Assembly: GCF_003627995.1 (NCBI RefSeq)
Contig: NZ_CP032707.1
Location: 2,532,501-2,596,500 of the forward strand
Reading direction: 5' to 3'
From: Brevundimonas naejangsanensis
GTDB lineage: Bacteria; Pseudomonadota; Alphaproteobacteria; Caulobacterales; Caulobacteraceae
Length of the DNA stretch: 64,000 nucleotides
Under the pieces are notes generated by a model. It was not told where the DNA came from and ran no database searches. It saw nothing but the letters and a program-made list of their open reading frames with translations. The position numbers were made by a program, and so were the translations under genes. Shown here in pieces: positions 43,928-53,435 of the stretch (position 1 is its first letter; each line of letters starts with the position of its first letter).

Positions 43928-45586
43928 TCAGTCCTTCTTGTTGTCGACGCCGTGGCCCATGGCCTCGACCGCCGTTTCCAGGGTCGAGTCCTCGGTGATG
44001 TCGATGCCCTTGGCCAGCTTCGAGTGGGCGAAGCCGTAGAGGCCGTAGATCAGGGCGCCGACCAGGGCGTAGACGCCCAGGATGGTCAGCGGCAGCGGGT
44101 TGTCGTTCAGCGCGTGCGTCACCATCGGGATGAAGTTGAACGACGCCAGCGTCAGACAGGCCAGGATGCCCAGCACGGCCGTGACCATGCCGCCCGGCAC
44201 CTTGAACGGACGCTCCATCTCCGGGTGCTTGATGCGCAGAACGATGACAGACAGGCAGACGATGGCGAAGGCCGTCGCCGTGCCCAGCGACACCAGGTCG
44301 CCCAGGATCGAGATGGGCAGGAAGGACGCCGCGATGGCGATGACGATGCCCAGCAGGATGGTGCCGATCCACGGGGTGCGGAACTTCGGGTGCACCATGG
44401 CGAAGGCCTTGGGCAGCAGGCCGTCGCGCGCCATGGTGTAGAAGATGCGCGTCTGGCCGTAGCATAGCACCAGCATGACCGAGGACAGGCCGGTGATGGC
44501 GCCGATCTTAATCATGAAGGCGATCAGGTTCAGCTTGCCGCTCGGCGCGCCGGCCAGCGGAATGTCGGCCCAGGTAAGGGCCATGCGGTCGATGGCGACG
44601 GCGATCGGGGCCGGCGAAGCCAGCTCCAGGTAGGGCACCACGCCGGTCATGACGGCTGCCACGACCATGTAGATCAGGGTGCAGACGAACAGGGCGCCCA
44701 GGATGCCGATCGGCACGTCTTTCGAGGGGTTCTTGGCCTCCGCGGCGGCGGTCGAAACCGCTTCAAAGCCGACGTAGGCGAAGAAGATGATCGAGGCGCC
44801 GCGGAAGATGCCGCCCACGCCGAACTGGTCCCAGGTCGCGCCCTGCGGCGGGATGAAGGGGTCCCAGTTGGCCGGGTTGATGTACTGCAGGCCGACGGCG
44901 ATGAAGGTCAGCAGGACGATGATCTTGATGACCACGATGGCGTTGTTGATGTTCGCCGATTCCGACACGCCCAGCACCAGCAGGCCGCAAACGGCGGCGA
45001 TGCCGACGGCCGCGACCAGGTTGAAGGTGCCCGTCAGCGGGAAGCCCGCATTGGCGCCCGACGACACGTACTGGATCAGCGGGGTGGCCCACTGGGGTCC
45101 TTCGCCGCCAGGATAACTTATTGTCGGGAATAGACTGGCGCTGACCCCGAAGTCGTTGAGGATCGACACCACATAGCCGGACCAGCCGACCGCCACGGTC
45201 GAGGCCGCGACGCCGTATTCCAGCACCAGCAGCCAGCCCATGATCCAGGCGAAGATCTCGCCCAGGGTGCCGTAGGCGTAGGTGTAGGCCGAGCCCGAGA
45301 CCGGCATGGTCGACGCCAGTTCGGCGTAGCACAGGCCCGCCAGGCCGCAGGCGATGCCGGCGATGACGAAGGAGAACATGATGGCCGGACCGGCATGGGC
45401 CGAGGCCACCTGACCCGTCAGTACGAAGATGCCGGCGCCGATGATGGCGCCGATGCCGAGGCTCATCAGGTTCAGCGGGCCCAGGGTCCGTTTCAGCTCG
45501 CTCTTGGCGGCCTCCTTCTGGATCTGGGCGATGGATTTTTTAAGAAATAGCCGGTTTCCGGCTGGCTTTACGCCATCTGCAGACAT
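43928..45586 (-). CDS. APC-family amino-acid permease
   Basis: 552 aa with about 12-13 membrane helices, longer than the usual 460 and like the cationic amino-acid transporter (CAT/YfnA) branch. The substrate-site motif GIGAIIGAGIFVLTG is in helix 1, and FFAYVGFEAVSTAAAEAKNPSKDVP in helix 6 with the following loop is diagnostic of that branch. The cytoplasmic N-terminus has 40 residues rich in Lys/Glu, and the C-terminus is hydrophilic. The exact amino acid is unknown. Single gene, divergent from hrpB, with a strong terminator. Confidence 0.93.
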   Translation of the reverse strand: MSADGVKPAGNRLFLKKSIAQIQKEAAKSELKRTLGPLNLMSLGIGAIIGAGIFVLTGQVASAHAGPAIMFSFVIAGIACGLAGLCYAELASTMPVSGSAYTYAYGTLGEIFAWIMGWLLVLEYGVAASTVAVGWSGYVVSILNDFGVSASLFPTISYPGGEGPQWATPLIQYVSSGANAGFPLTGTFNLVAAVGIAAVCGLLVLGVSESANINNAIVVIKIIVLLTFIAVGLQYINPANWDPFIPPQGATWDQFGVGGIFRGASIIFFAYVGFEAVSTAAAEAKNPSKDVPIGILGALFVCTLIYMVVAAVMTGVVPYLELASPAPIAVAIDRMALTWADIPLAGAPSGKLNLIAFMIKIGAITGLSSVMLVLCYGQTRIFYTMARDGLLPKAFAMVHPKFRTPWIGTILLGIVIAIAASFLPISILGDLVSLGTATAFAIVCLSVIVLRIKHPEMERPFKVPGGMVTAVLGILACLTLASFNFIPMVTHALNDNPLPLTILGVYALVGALIYGLYGFAHSKLAKGIDITEDSTLETAVEAMGHGVDNKKD

Positions 45587-45742
45587 GCAGGTGCGCCCCC
45601 AAACTTATCGACGACCCCTCCCGGGTCGCCTTCTTGGGCGGGGACGCTAGCCATCTGTAGGCTCAGGCGCAACGCGGTTTACGAGGGATGACGCATCGAC
45701 GACGCTTTCGTGAACCCGGCCGAAGGCGCTACAGCCCGCTTC

Positions 45743-48178
45743 ATGTTGCCGATTCACGCCGTTCTTGAGTCGCTGAAGGCGGCCCTGGCCCAGACCAACG
45801 TCGCCGTTCTGGCCGCCCCGCCCGGGGCGGGCAAGACCACGGTCGTGCCCTTGGCCTTGCTGGATCAGCCGTGGCTCGGCGACGGCAAGGTGCTGGTTCT
45901 GGAGCCGCGCCGGCTGGCCGCGCGCGCCGCCGCCGACCGCATGGCCGCCACCCTTGGCCAGAAGGCGGGCGGAACCGTCGGCTATCGCACCCGTCTGCAG
46001 AGCCGGATCGGCCCCGACACCCGAATCGAGGTCGTCACCGAGGGCGTGTTCACGCGGATGATTCTGGACGACCCGGCGCTGGAAGGCGTGGGCGCCGTCC
46101 TGTTTGACGAATTCCACGAGCGCAGCCTGGACGCCGACCTGGGCCTGGCCCTGGCGCGCGAGAGCCAGTCGGTCCTGCGCGACGACCTGCGGCTTCTCGT
46201 CATGTCGGCGACCCTGGACATCGCAGGGGTGTCGAAGCTGTTGGACGGCGCACCCGTCATCGAGGCCGAGGGGCGGATGTTCCCGGTCGAGACCCGCTAC
46301 CTGGGCCGCAACCCGGTCGAGCGGTTCGAGGACGCCATGGCCAAGGCCGTGGTCCAGGCCCTGCACGACGAGACCGGCTCCGTCCTGGCCTTCCTGCCGG
46401 GGCAGGGCGAGATCCACCGCACGGTCCAGCGGCTGAACGAGCGGCTGCGCGATCCGACCGTCGATGTCGTCGCCCTGTACGGCGCGCTGGACAAGGGCGA
46501 GCAGGACCGCGCCATCGAGCCCGCCGCTCCGGGCCGCCGCAAGGTGGTGCTGGCGACCTCCGTGGCCGAAACCAGCCTGACCATCGAAGGCGTGCGGGTG
46601 GTCATCGACGGCGGCCTGTCACGCGTGCCGCGCTTCGAGCCCTCCAGCGGCCTGACCCGGCTGGCGACGGTCAAGGTCAGCCGATCGTCGGCCGAGCAGC
46701 GGCGGGGCCGCGCGGGCCGCGTCGAGCCCGGCGTCTGCTATCGCCTGTGGGACGAGGAACAGACGCGCGGCCTGGTCGCCCATCAGCGGCCGGAAATTCA
46801 GGAGGCCGACCTGACCGCCTTCGCCCTCGACCTAGCGCGCTGGGGGGCGAAGTCGGTCGAGGGGCTGGCCCTTCTGGACCCGCCGCCCGCCGGGGCCATG
46901 GCCGAGGCGAGGAAGGTGCTGGCCCGGCTGAGCGCGCTGGACGCCAAGGGCGATCTGACCCCGCATGGACGCCGCCTGACCCGCATCCCCCTGGCGCCGC
47001 GCCTGGCGCACATGGTGGCCGTCGCCTCGGATCAGGGCGATGCGCTCGGCGGGGCGAGGATCGCGGCGGTGCTGAGCGAGCCGGGCCTGGGCGGGAACGG
47101 CGTCGATCTGCACGACCGGCTGAAGGGGTTGGAGCGGGACCGCTCGCCGCGCGGTCGCGATGCGATGAAGCTGGCCGAACGCTGGGCGCGGGCGGCGGGC
47201 GGCGGCCGGGACGGAGAGGCGGACGCGGGCCTGCTGCTGGCCGAGGCCTTTCCCGAGCGGATCGCGCGGGCGCGCGGCAAGCCGGGCGAGGTGCTGCTGG
47301 CGTCCGGGCGGGGCGCCTTCGTCGAGCCGACAGACCATCTGGCGCGCGAGCCCTGGCTGGCCGTGGCGGAACTGGGCGGCGGCGACGCGCGCGACCGCAT
47401 CCGCCTGGCCGCCGCCCTCGACGCGACGACGCTCGAGGCCGACCTGGCGCGCCTGATCGAAGTCGAGGACCGGATGGCGCGCGAGCCGTCCGGCAAGCCG
47501 GTGATCCGCCGCATCCGGCGCATCGGCGCCCTGGTGCTGGATGAGAAGGTCGTCGGCGCGCCGGACCGGACGACCATGACGGCTGCGCTGAAGTCGGAGA
47601 TCGAGGCGGGCGGCCTCGGCGCCCTGAAGTGGGGCGAGCAGGCGGCAGCGCTGCGGGCGCGGCTGGCCTTCCTGCGCGGACTAGACGCGGCCTGGCCCGA
47701 CGTGTCGGACGAAGGCCTTCTGGCGGCGCGCGAGGACTGGCTGTGGCCGCTGCTGGACGGGGCGCGATCCCTGGCCGACATCGGCGACGGCAAGCTGGCC
47801 GAGGCGCTGCGCGGCCTGATCCCCTGGGACCTGCAGCGCAAGCTGGACGACCTGGCGCCGACGCGCCTGACCACGCCGCTGGGCTCCGCCGGCATCGACT
47901 ACGCCGCCGAGGGCGGCCCGCGCGTCGAAATCCGGGTGCAGGAGCTGTTCGGGGTGAAGACCCATCCGACCGTGGGCGGCGGCCGCGTTCCCTTGACGCT
48001 TAGCCTGCTGTCGCCCGCGCGACGGCCGGTGCAGGTGACAAAGGACCTGCCGGGCTTCTGGGCCGGGTCCTGGGCGGCGGTGCGCAGCGATATGCGCGGC
48101 CGCTATCCGCGCCATCCCTGGCCGGAAGACCCGGCCAATGCGATGGCGACCAACCGGGCCAAGCCGCGCGGAACCTGA
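45743..48178 (+). CDS. hrpB: ATP-dependent helicase HrpB
   Basis: 811 aa DEAH-box helicase. Motif I APPGAGKTT, motif II DEFHER (DEFH form), motif III SAT, and motif VI QRRGRAGR lie in the first 350 residues. The C-terminal HA2-like and HrpB-specific domain includes DYAAEGGPRVEIRVQELFG and the closing YPRHPWPEDP segment. I start it at ATG 45743 (MLPIHAVLESL), which fits the family, over a GTG 33 bp upstream. The family is widespread but its RNA target in bacteria is poorly known. Single gene. Confidence 0.95.
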   Translation: MLPIHAVLESLKAALAQTNVAVLAAPPGAGKTTVVPLALLDQPWLGDGKVLVLEPRRLAARAAADRMAATLGQKAGGTVGYRTRLQSRIGPDTRIEVVTEGVFTRMILDDPALEGVGAVLFDEFHERSLDADLGLALARESQSVLRDDLRLLVMSATLDIAGVSKLLDGAPVIEAEGRMFPVETRYLGRNPVERFEDAMAKAVVQALHDETGSVLAFLPGQGEIHRTVQRLNERLRDPTVDVVALYGALDKGEQDRAIEPAAPGRRKVVLATSVAETSLTIEGVRVVIDGGLSRVPRFEPSSGLTRLATVKVSRSSAEQRRGRAGRVEPGVCYRLWDEEQTRGLVAHQRPEIQEADLTAFALDLARWGAKSVEGLALLDPPPAGAMAEARKVLARLSALDAKGDLTPHGRRLTRIPLAPRLAHMVAVASDQGDALGGARIAAVLSEPGLGGNGVDLHDRLKGLERDRSPRGRDAMKLAERWARAAGGGRDGEADAGLLLAEAFPERIARARGKPGEVLLASGRGAFVEPTDHLAREPWLAVAELGGGDARDRIRLAAALDATTLEADLARLIEVEDRMAREPSGKPVIRRIRRIGALVLDEKVVGAPDRTTMTAALKSEIEAGGLGALKWGEQAAALRARLAFLRGLDAAWPDVSDEGLLAAREDWLWPLLDGARSLADIGDGKLAEALRGLIPWDLQRKLDDLAPTRLTTPLGSAGIDYAAEGGPRVEIRVQELFGVKTHPTVGGGRVPLTLSLLSPARRPVQVTKDLPGFWAGSWAAVRSDMRGRYPRHPWPEDPANAMATNRAKPRGT

Positions 48179-48244
48179 TCCGGTCCGCTTGACGCACGAC
48201 GGCGGCGCGCCGCAATGATCGTGCGTCAACTGCAGGAATTTCGT

Positions 48245-49534
48245 GTGACCGACGCCGCTGTTTCACCGCCGTCCGCCTCCAAGCGGCGCGTTCTGTTCGC
48301 CAGCCTGATCGGCACCACGATCGAGTTCTACGACTTCTACATCTACGCCACGGCGGCGGTTCTGGTCTTTCCGGACCTGTTCTTCCCCGGCGGAGACCGG
48401 ATGACGGCCATGCTGGCCTCGTTCGCCACCTTCTCCATCGCCTTCTTCGCCCGGCCGATCGGGGCCGTGGTCTTCGGCCATTTCGGCGACCGGGTGGGTC
48501 GCAAGGCGACACTGGTGGCGGCCCTGATGACCATGGGGCTGTCGACCATCGCCATCGGCCTGCTGCCGACCTGGCATTCGGTCGGCATGATCGCGCCCCT
48601 GCTGCTGGCCCTGTGCCGGTTCGGCCAGGGCCTGGGCCTGGGCGGCGAGTGGGGCGGGGCGGTGCTGCTGGCGACCGAGAACGCCCCGCCGGGCAAGAAG
48701 GCCTGGTTCGGCATGTTTCCCCAGCTAGGCGCGCCGATCGGCTTTATCCTGTCGACCCTCAGCTTCATCGTCCTGGGCCAGGTGATGAGCGACGGCCAGT
48801 TCATGGCCTGGGGCTGGCGCATCCCCTTCATCGCCAGCGCCTTGCTGGTCATCGTCGGCCTGTGGATGCGGCTGAAGATCACCGAGACGCCCGAGTTCAA
48901 GCGCGCCATCGACCGCGCCGAGCGGGTCGAGGCGCCCGCCCTGACCCTGATCTCGCGTCACAAGTGGGTGCTGCTGACCGGGACGCTGGCCGGGCTGGCG
49001 ACCTTCGTCCTCTTCTATCTGATGACGGTTTTCGCCCTGGGCTGGGGCACCACGGCGATGGGCTATACGCGCGAGCAGTTCCTGCCGATCCAGTTGCTGG
49101 GCGTCTGCTTCTTCGGCCTGTTCATTCCGCTGGCGGCGCTGGCGGCGGATCGTTGGGGGCAGGGGCGGACGCTGCTCGCGACCTCCGTCGCCATCGCTCT
49201 GTTCGGCCTGATCCTGGCGCCCCTGTTCGGGAACGGCGGCATGGTCGGAGTGATCGCCTTCTTCGTCATCGGCTTCAGCCTGATGGGCTGCACCTACGGC
49301 CCGCTGGGCGCGGCGCTGGCGCGGCCCTTCCCGACGGCGGTGCGCTACACCGGCGCCTCCATGACCTTCAACCTGGCGGGCATCCTCGGCGCCTCGCTGG
49401 CGCCCTATGCCGCGACCTGGCTGGCGGGCCATTACGGGCTTCAGGCCGTCGGCGCCTATCTGACGGTCGCAGCCCTGCTGACGGTCCTGGCCCTGATCGG
49501 CATGGGCCGGATCAGAACCGAGGGCGAAGCCTAG
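48245..49534 (+). CDS. MFS transporter, metabolite:H+ symporter (MHS) family
   Basis: 429 aa with 12 membrane helices. The start of helix 1, GTTIEFYDFYIYATAAVLVFPDLFFP, with GHFGDRVGRKATL in the loop between helices 2 and 3 and GLGLGGEWGGAVLLATENAP, are signatures of the MHS family (ProP, KgtP, ShiA relatives). Substrates of the family are organic acids, osmolytes or shikimate; none can be assigned. I favour a GTG at 48245 after AGGA; the ATG at 48215 is possible but lacks a ribosome binding site. Convergent with the methyltransferase gene. Confidence 0.9.
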   Translation: MTDAAVSPPSASKRRVLFASLIGTTIEFYDFYIYATAAVLVFPDLFFPGGDRMTAMLASFATFSIAFFARPIGAVVFGHFGDRVGRKATLVAALMTMGLSTIAIGLLPTWHSVGMIAPLLLALCRFGQGLGLGGEWGGAVLLATENAPPGKKAWFGMFPQLGAPIGFILSTLSFIVLGQVMSDGQFMAWGWRIPFIASALLVIVGLWMRLKITETPEFKRAIDRAERVEAPALTLISRHKWVLLTGTLAGLATFVLFYLMTVFALGWGTTAMGYTREQFLPIQLLGVCFFGLFIPLAALAADRWGQGRTLLATSVAIALFGLILAPLFGNGGMVGVIAFFVIGFSLMGCTYGPLGAALARPFPTAVRYTGASMTFNLAGILGASLAPYAATWLAGHYGLQAVGAYLTVAALLTVLALIGMGRIRTEGEA

Positions 49535-50343
49535 AGGCTGGAGCCGTAGGCCGCGTCCGTCACGGCATAGACCATGATCCCCGTGGCGACGGCCAGGTTC
49601 AGGCTGTCGGCCCGGCCGCGCATCGGAATCTTGACGTTCAGGTCGCAGGCGGCAGCCAGGTCGTCGGTCAGGCCCGCCTGTTCGTTGCCCATCAGGATCA
49701 GGGCCGGATGGCGCACGGGACTGTCGCGATAGCCGTGCGTCGCGTCCAGGCGCGTGCCGATCACGCTGCCGGGCCATGAGGCGCGCCAGGCCAGGAACTC
49801 TTCGCGCGTCGCCTTGCTGATGCCGACGGCGAAGACCGAACCCATGGTCGCGCGCACGGCCTCGACCGAGAAGGGATCGACGCAGTCGCCGATCAGGATG
49901 ACGCCGCCGCACCCGGCCGAGTCCGCCGTGCGGATGATGGTGCCCAGGTTGCCCGGATCGCGCACCTGCTCCAGCGCCACCCAGCAGGGCTTGGCGTCGG
50001 GCCGGATGGCGTCCAGCGGCGTATAGACCTGTTCGAACACGCCCAGCACGGTCTGCGGATTGTCGCGACGACTGATCTTTTCGAGGATGGCGTGGGTGAC
50101 GACGATGATCTGGCCGCCGCTCTTCAGCGTCTCGGCCTTGGCGCGGTCCAGCAGGGGGTGGGGCCGGGCGTCCTGGCCGACCAGCAGCATGACAGGGGCG
50201 CGGCCCTGATCCAGCGCCTCGCCGATGAATTTCAGCCCCTCGGCCAGGAACCGGCCCGTCGCCTCGCGCTCCTTGCGCATGTGCAGGGCGCGCACGGCCT
50301 TGATGGTGTCGTTGGTCAGAGAGGTGATGAGGCGTTCGGACAT
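49531..50343 (-). CDS. TrmH/SpoU-family RNA 2'-O-methyltransferase
   Basis: 270 aa. The N-terminal substrate-binding domain (about 10-95) precedes the SPOUT knot. SPOUT motifs: ALEQVRDPGNLGTIIRTADSAG (motif 1), LILMGNEQAGL (motif 2) and IPMRGRADSLNLAVATGIMVY (motif 3). The target, 23S rRNA or tRNA ribose, is not determined. Its ATG overlaps the stop of the other methyltransferase gene (about 1-4 bp), so the two RNA-modifying enzymes form an operon. Its end overlaps the MFS gene stop by 4 bp in the convergent direction. Confidence 0.92.
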   Translation of the reverse strand: MSERLITSLTNDTIKAVRALHMRKEREATGRFLAEGLKFIGEALDQGRAPVMLLVGQDARPHPLLDRAKAETLKSGGQIIVVTHAILEKISRRDNPQTVLGVFEQVYTPLDAIRPDAKPCWVALEQVRDPGNLGTIIRTADSAGCGGVILIGDCVDPFSVEAVRATMGSVFAVGISKATREEFLAWRASWPGSVIGTRLDATHGYRDSPVRHPALILMGNEQAGLTDDLAAACDLNVKIPMRGRADSLNLAVATGIMVYAVTDAAYGSSL

Positions 50344-51254
50344 CAGGCGCTCCGGCTTTCCTGGCTCCATCGGGCGAAGAAGCTCAGGCCGATGGCGCGG
50401 GCGTCCTTGCCGTCCTCCGACAGGGCCAACTCGCCCCAGTCGATGCGCCCGCCGCGATCGTGCGTGGCTTCAGCCATCATGTGGGCCAGCGACAGGCCCG
50501 AAATCCGCGCCGCATAGGCGTTCAGCAGCAGGAAGGAGGCGTCGTCGGACAGCAGGGCGGCGCAGTCTTTCAGCAGTTCCGGCATGTCCTCGAACAGGCG
50601 CCAGACTTCGCCATTAGCCCCGCGACCGTATTTCGGCGGGTCCAGGATGATGCCGTCATATTTGCTTCCGCGTCGCACCTCGCGCGCCACGAACTTGCGG
50701 GCGTCCTCGACGATCCAGCGGATCGGGCGGTCGGCCAGCCCCGAAAGCTCGGCGTTCTCGCGGGCGTAGGTCACGGACTTCTTGGAGGCGTCGACATGGG
50801 TGACGTGCGCGCCTGCCGCCGAGCAGGCCAGGCTGGCCACGCCGGTGTAGCCGAACAGGTTCAGGATCTTCGGTTGGTTCAGGGTGCGCACGCGCGCGTC
50901 CAGCCATTCCCAGTTGGCCGCCTGCTCGGGGAAGAAGGCCAGATGCCGGAACGGCGTGAACCGGCCCATGAAGCGCACGTCGCGCCACTTCAGCGGAAAG
51001 GCGTCGATCGGCCCGTGCTGGTCGAAGCGCCAGCGGCCGGCGTCCTCTTCCTCCTGCTGCGGGTCGAACATGGCGTTGGCGCGTTCGAACGCTCCTTCGT
51101 CGTGGGCTTTCCAGAAGCACTGGGGCTCGGGGCGAACGACGGTGTACCGGCCGTAGCGTTCCAGCTTGCGGCCGTCGCCGCTGTCGAGAAGGGCGTAGTC
51201 CGACCACCCGTGCGTGACGAGGGTTTCGGGCGTGGAGGAGAGAACCGGAGCCAT
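50343..51254 (-). CDS. Class I SAM-dependent methyltransferase (RlmI/RlmK-like, PUA-less)
   Basis: 303 aa. The catalytic part includes FGYTGVASLACSAAGAHVTHVDASKKSV (SAM binding, motif I) and LDPPKYGRGANGEVW, the DPPK motif typical of RlmI-type rRNA cytosine-5 methyltransferases and close relatives. No PUA domain is visible in the N-terminus, which is distinct. The true start is placed at 51254 (MAPVLSST) because LLDSGDGRKLERYGRYTVVRPEPQ is conserved in homologues; upstream residues are in the frame of intergenic or glycosyltransferase DNA. The 3' end of the upstream glycosyltransferase ORF overlaps its first 265 bp in another frame. Confidence 0.88.
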   Translation of the reverse strand: MAPVLSSTPETLVTHGWSDYALLDSGDGRKLERYGRYTVVRPEPQCFWKAHDEGAFERANAMFDPQQEEEDAGRWRFDQHGPIDAFPLKWRDVRFMGRFTPFRHLAFFPEQAANWEWLDARVRTLNQPKILNLFGYTGVASLACSAAGAHVTHVDASKKSVTYARENAELSGLADRPIRWIVEDARKFVAREVRRGSKYDGIILDPPKYGRGANGEVWRLFEDMPELLKDCAALLSDDASFLLLNAYAARISGLSLAHMMAEATHDRGGRIDWGELALSEDGKDARAIGLSFFARWSQESRSA

Positions 51255-52678
51255 GCGCGCTGATAGGCGCTCAGGCGGCCGCTCGTCCAGCGCGGGGACA
51301 AGGTTGTGACGCGGATATCGGGTTCCGGCTCCGGCTGATGAGGGGTCTTGTCCCAGCGGTGCGGCTCGAAGATCAGTCGGATGGCCGCATGGGCGAAGGC
51401 CAGGCTGAGCAGGCACCAATAGGCGAGGGAGGCGACCATGTCGCCGGGGCCATAAGGCGCGCCCGCCCGTCGGGCTCCCTTATGCTTCATCAGCCAGGCC
51501 GCGCCGATGCCCGTGATGAGAACGGCGCTGCCCAGGGGCGAGAACTGCGGCAAGCGACCTGCGACGAAGGCCGTCATGGCGACGCTGAAGATCCAGGCGA
51601 CGCAGGCCGCGTGGATCGCCGCCGAGGCAAGGCCGGCGCCGATGGTGACTCCTATGGCTGCCCAGCCGCGCCATCCCATGCCGCCGACGCAGCGCGTATG
51701 GACGGCCAGGGTCTGGAGATAGCCTTTCAGCCAGCGCGTGCGTTGCGGCAGCCAGAGCCGCAAGGGACCCGGCGGCGGCTCATAGGTCGGACGTTCTATG
51801 ACCCCCAGGCGATAGCCCGCGCGCCAGATTCGGAAGCCCAGATCCGCATCCTCGGTGACGTTGAAGGCATCCCAGCCGCCCAGGGCGCGCAGCACAGGAA
51901 CACGGAAATGATTGCTGGTGCCGCCCAGGGGGAAGGGCAGGCCCAGGCGACTCATGGCCGGCAGGGTGATCTCGAACAGGGCCGCGTATTCGGCGGCGAA
52001 CTGGCGATCGAGGAAGGGGGTGGCGCTGTATTTATGCCTGCGCCGGATGCGCAGCGGCGCCTGAAGGCAGGCCAAGTCGTCGCCTTCCGCAGCGAAGCGG
52101 GCGGCGGCCTCGCGCAGTTGCAACGGATCGGGATCGTCTTCCGCGTCATAGATGGTCAGAAGGTCGCCGCGCGCGCGTGACAGCGCGTAGTTGAGAGCGC
52201 GCGGCTTGGTGCGCGGGACGCCAGGCGGGACGATCAGCACCTGCAGCCAGTCGGGGCGCGGCAGCTTGAGAGCCGTCTCAATCGTCGTCTGATCGTCTGC
52301 TTCGAGCGCCAGGAAGCCTTCGAGACGGCCCGGCGGATAGTCGATCTCGGCCAGACGCTCGATCAGATAAGGCAGAATTTCCGTCTCATGATAGAGCGCA
52401 GCCACGACCGTATAGCGCGGCCATGTCGCGGGCGAAGGGGCGGTCGGCGGTCGCCACCCTCGAGCTGCGCAGATCAGGAAAAGACGCCATGCCGCCAACG
52501 TCAGGAAGCCGATCTGCAAGCCCATCAGCATCGCGGCGGTGGATGGCGGCGTGACGATCGCCGCCGCCAGAATGACGGCCAGAATGGCGCAGAGGCAAAG
52601 GATCTGGCGCGGCGTCAGGGTGGTGCGCGCGGACGTCAGAGCATCGCCGCTCGTGAGGACTGTTGCCCCCCTCCGCAT
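50990..52678 (-). CDS. Membrane glycosyltransferase family 2 (BcsA-like), with a run-on 3' end
   Basis: 562 aa as an open frame. Two N-terminal membrane helices (about 22-65), GT2 domain about 85-310 with DAEDDP (DXD), TEDADLG, and QRTRWLKGY (QXXRW), then three or four C-terminal helices (about 325-450). It uses a nucleotide sugar to build a polysaccharide or glycolipid. The frame does not stop where homologues should (about residue 460), but continues for 87 low-complexity residues overlapping the next gene in a different frame. Either the stop has been lost or there is a frameshift near 51254-51310. The start at 52678 follows GGAGAAGG. Divergent from the TetR gene. Confidence 0.8.
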   Translation of the reverse strand: MRRGATVLTSGDALTSARTTLTPRQILCLCAILAVILAAAIVTPPSTAAMLMGLQIGFLTLAAWRLFLICAARGWRPPTAPSPATWPRYTVVAALYHETEILPYLIERLAEIDYPPGRLEGFLALEADDQTTIETALKLPRPDWLQVLIVPPGVPRTKPRALNYALSRARGDLLTIYDAEDDPDPLQLREAAARFAAEGDDLACLQAPLRIRRRHKYSATPFLDRQFAAEYAALFEITLPAMSRLGLPFPLGGTSNHFRVPVLRALGGWDAFNVTEDADLGFRIWRAGYRLGVIERPTYEPPPGPLRLWLPQRTRWLKGYLQTLAVHTRCVGGMGWRGWAAIGVTIGAGLASAAIHAACVAWIFSVAMTAFVAGRLPQFSPLGSAVLITGIGAAWLMKHKGARRAGAPYGPGDMVASLAYWCLLSLAFAHAAIRLIFEPHRWDKTPHQPEPEPDIRVTTLSPRWTSGRLSAYQRAWLRFSPPRPKPSSRTGGRTTPFSTAATAASWNATAGTPSFAPSPSASGKPTTKERSNAPTPCSTRSRRKRTPAAGASTSTGRSTPFR

Positions 52679-52802
52679 CGCCTTCTCCCCCGTTAAGTCA
52701 TCGCTAATATCAAAGTTATCCGAAAGCAAGCATTTGGCCCGCGGCGGCTTTCCGGCTATCAATGACGTCAGACTCGGGGTTCTGGCTTTGGGGAGTATTC
52801 GA

Positions 52803-53435
52803 GTGTCGATCGCCTCCGTCGCCTCGCCGCGTTCGACCCGCAAACCCAAGGGGGAGGGGCACGTTCGGCGCGCTGAAATCCTGGCGGCGGCCGAGGGCAT
52901 CTTCGTCGAGCATGGCTATGAAGGCGCCACTATCCGCAAGATCGCGGACGAGGTGGGTCTGTCTTCGACGGCCCTCTACATGCACTTCGCCGACAAGGGC
53001 GAGATCCTCAACGAAATCTGCCGCAACGCCTTTGATACCCTGGCCGAGGAGCATCGGCTGATCCTGGCCGAGGATGCGCCGCCACTGACGCGGCTGCGTC
53101 GGATCGCCGAGAACTACATCGCGTTCGGCTTCGCCAATCCCAACGCCTATCGCCTGGCCTATCTGACGCCGATGGTCGAGACGCGCCACGGCGCCGAGAC
53201 CGTGGCCCAGCAGACCGGGGCGGAGCTGTTTCGCGCCTTCGTCTCCGTGGTCGAGGAAGCGGTCGAGCAGGGCGTGCTGCGAGGAGAGCCGCGCGTTCTG
53301 GCGCAGGTCATCTGGGCCAGCGCTCACGGCCTGGTCGCCATCATGACCACCAAGCCCTATTTCGAATGGGCGGACCGAGAGACGCTGGTCCGCACCCAGA
53401 TGGACGCCCTGTTCGCCGGACTGACCGCCTCGTGA
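52803..53435 (+). CDS. TetR-family regulator heading an ABC transporter operon
   Basis: 210 aa. The HTH is at about 18-65 (RAEILAAAEGIFVEHGYEGATIRKIADEVGLSSTALYMHFADKGEIL). The C-terminal ligand domain matches the TetR_C_33/AcrR-like group, with NYIAFGFANPNAYRLAYLTPM. The start is a GTG after GGGAG. Its stop overlaps the next gene's start in GTGA, so it appears in the same operon as three metal-chelate transporter genes, an unusual partner: iron operons commonly use Fur or ECF sigma factors. It may also control the divergent glycosyltransferase from the shared 124-bp gap. Confidence 0.88.
   Translation: MSIASVASPRSTRKPKGEGHVRRAEILAAAEGIFVEHGYEGATIRKIADEVGLSSTALYMHFADKGEILNEICRNAFDTLAEEHRLILAEDAPPLTRLRRIAENYIAFGFANPNAYRLAYLTPMVETRHGAETVAQQTGAELFRAFVSVVEEAVEQGVLRGEPRVLAQVIWASAHGLVAIMTTKPYFEWADRETLVRTQMDALFAGLTAS

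Noticed and set aside
52679..52802. Cobalamin riboswitch or Fur-like box before the importer operon
   Set aside because: No conserved B12-box or GATAAT repeat is visible in this 124-bp gap.
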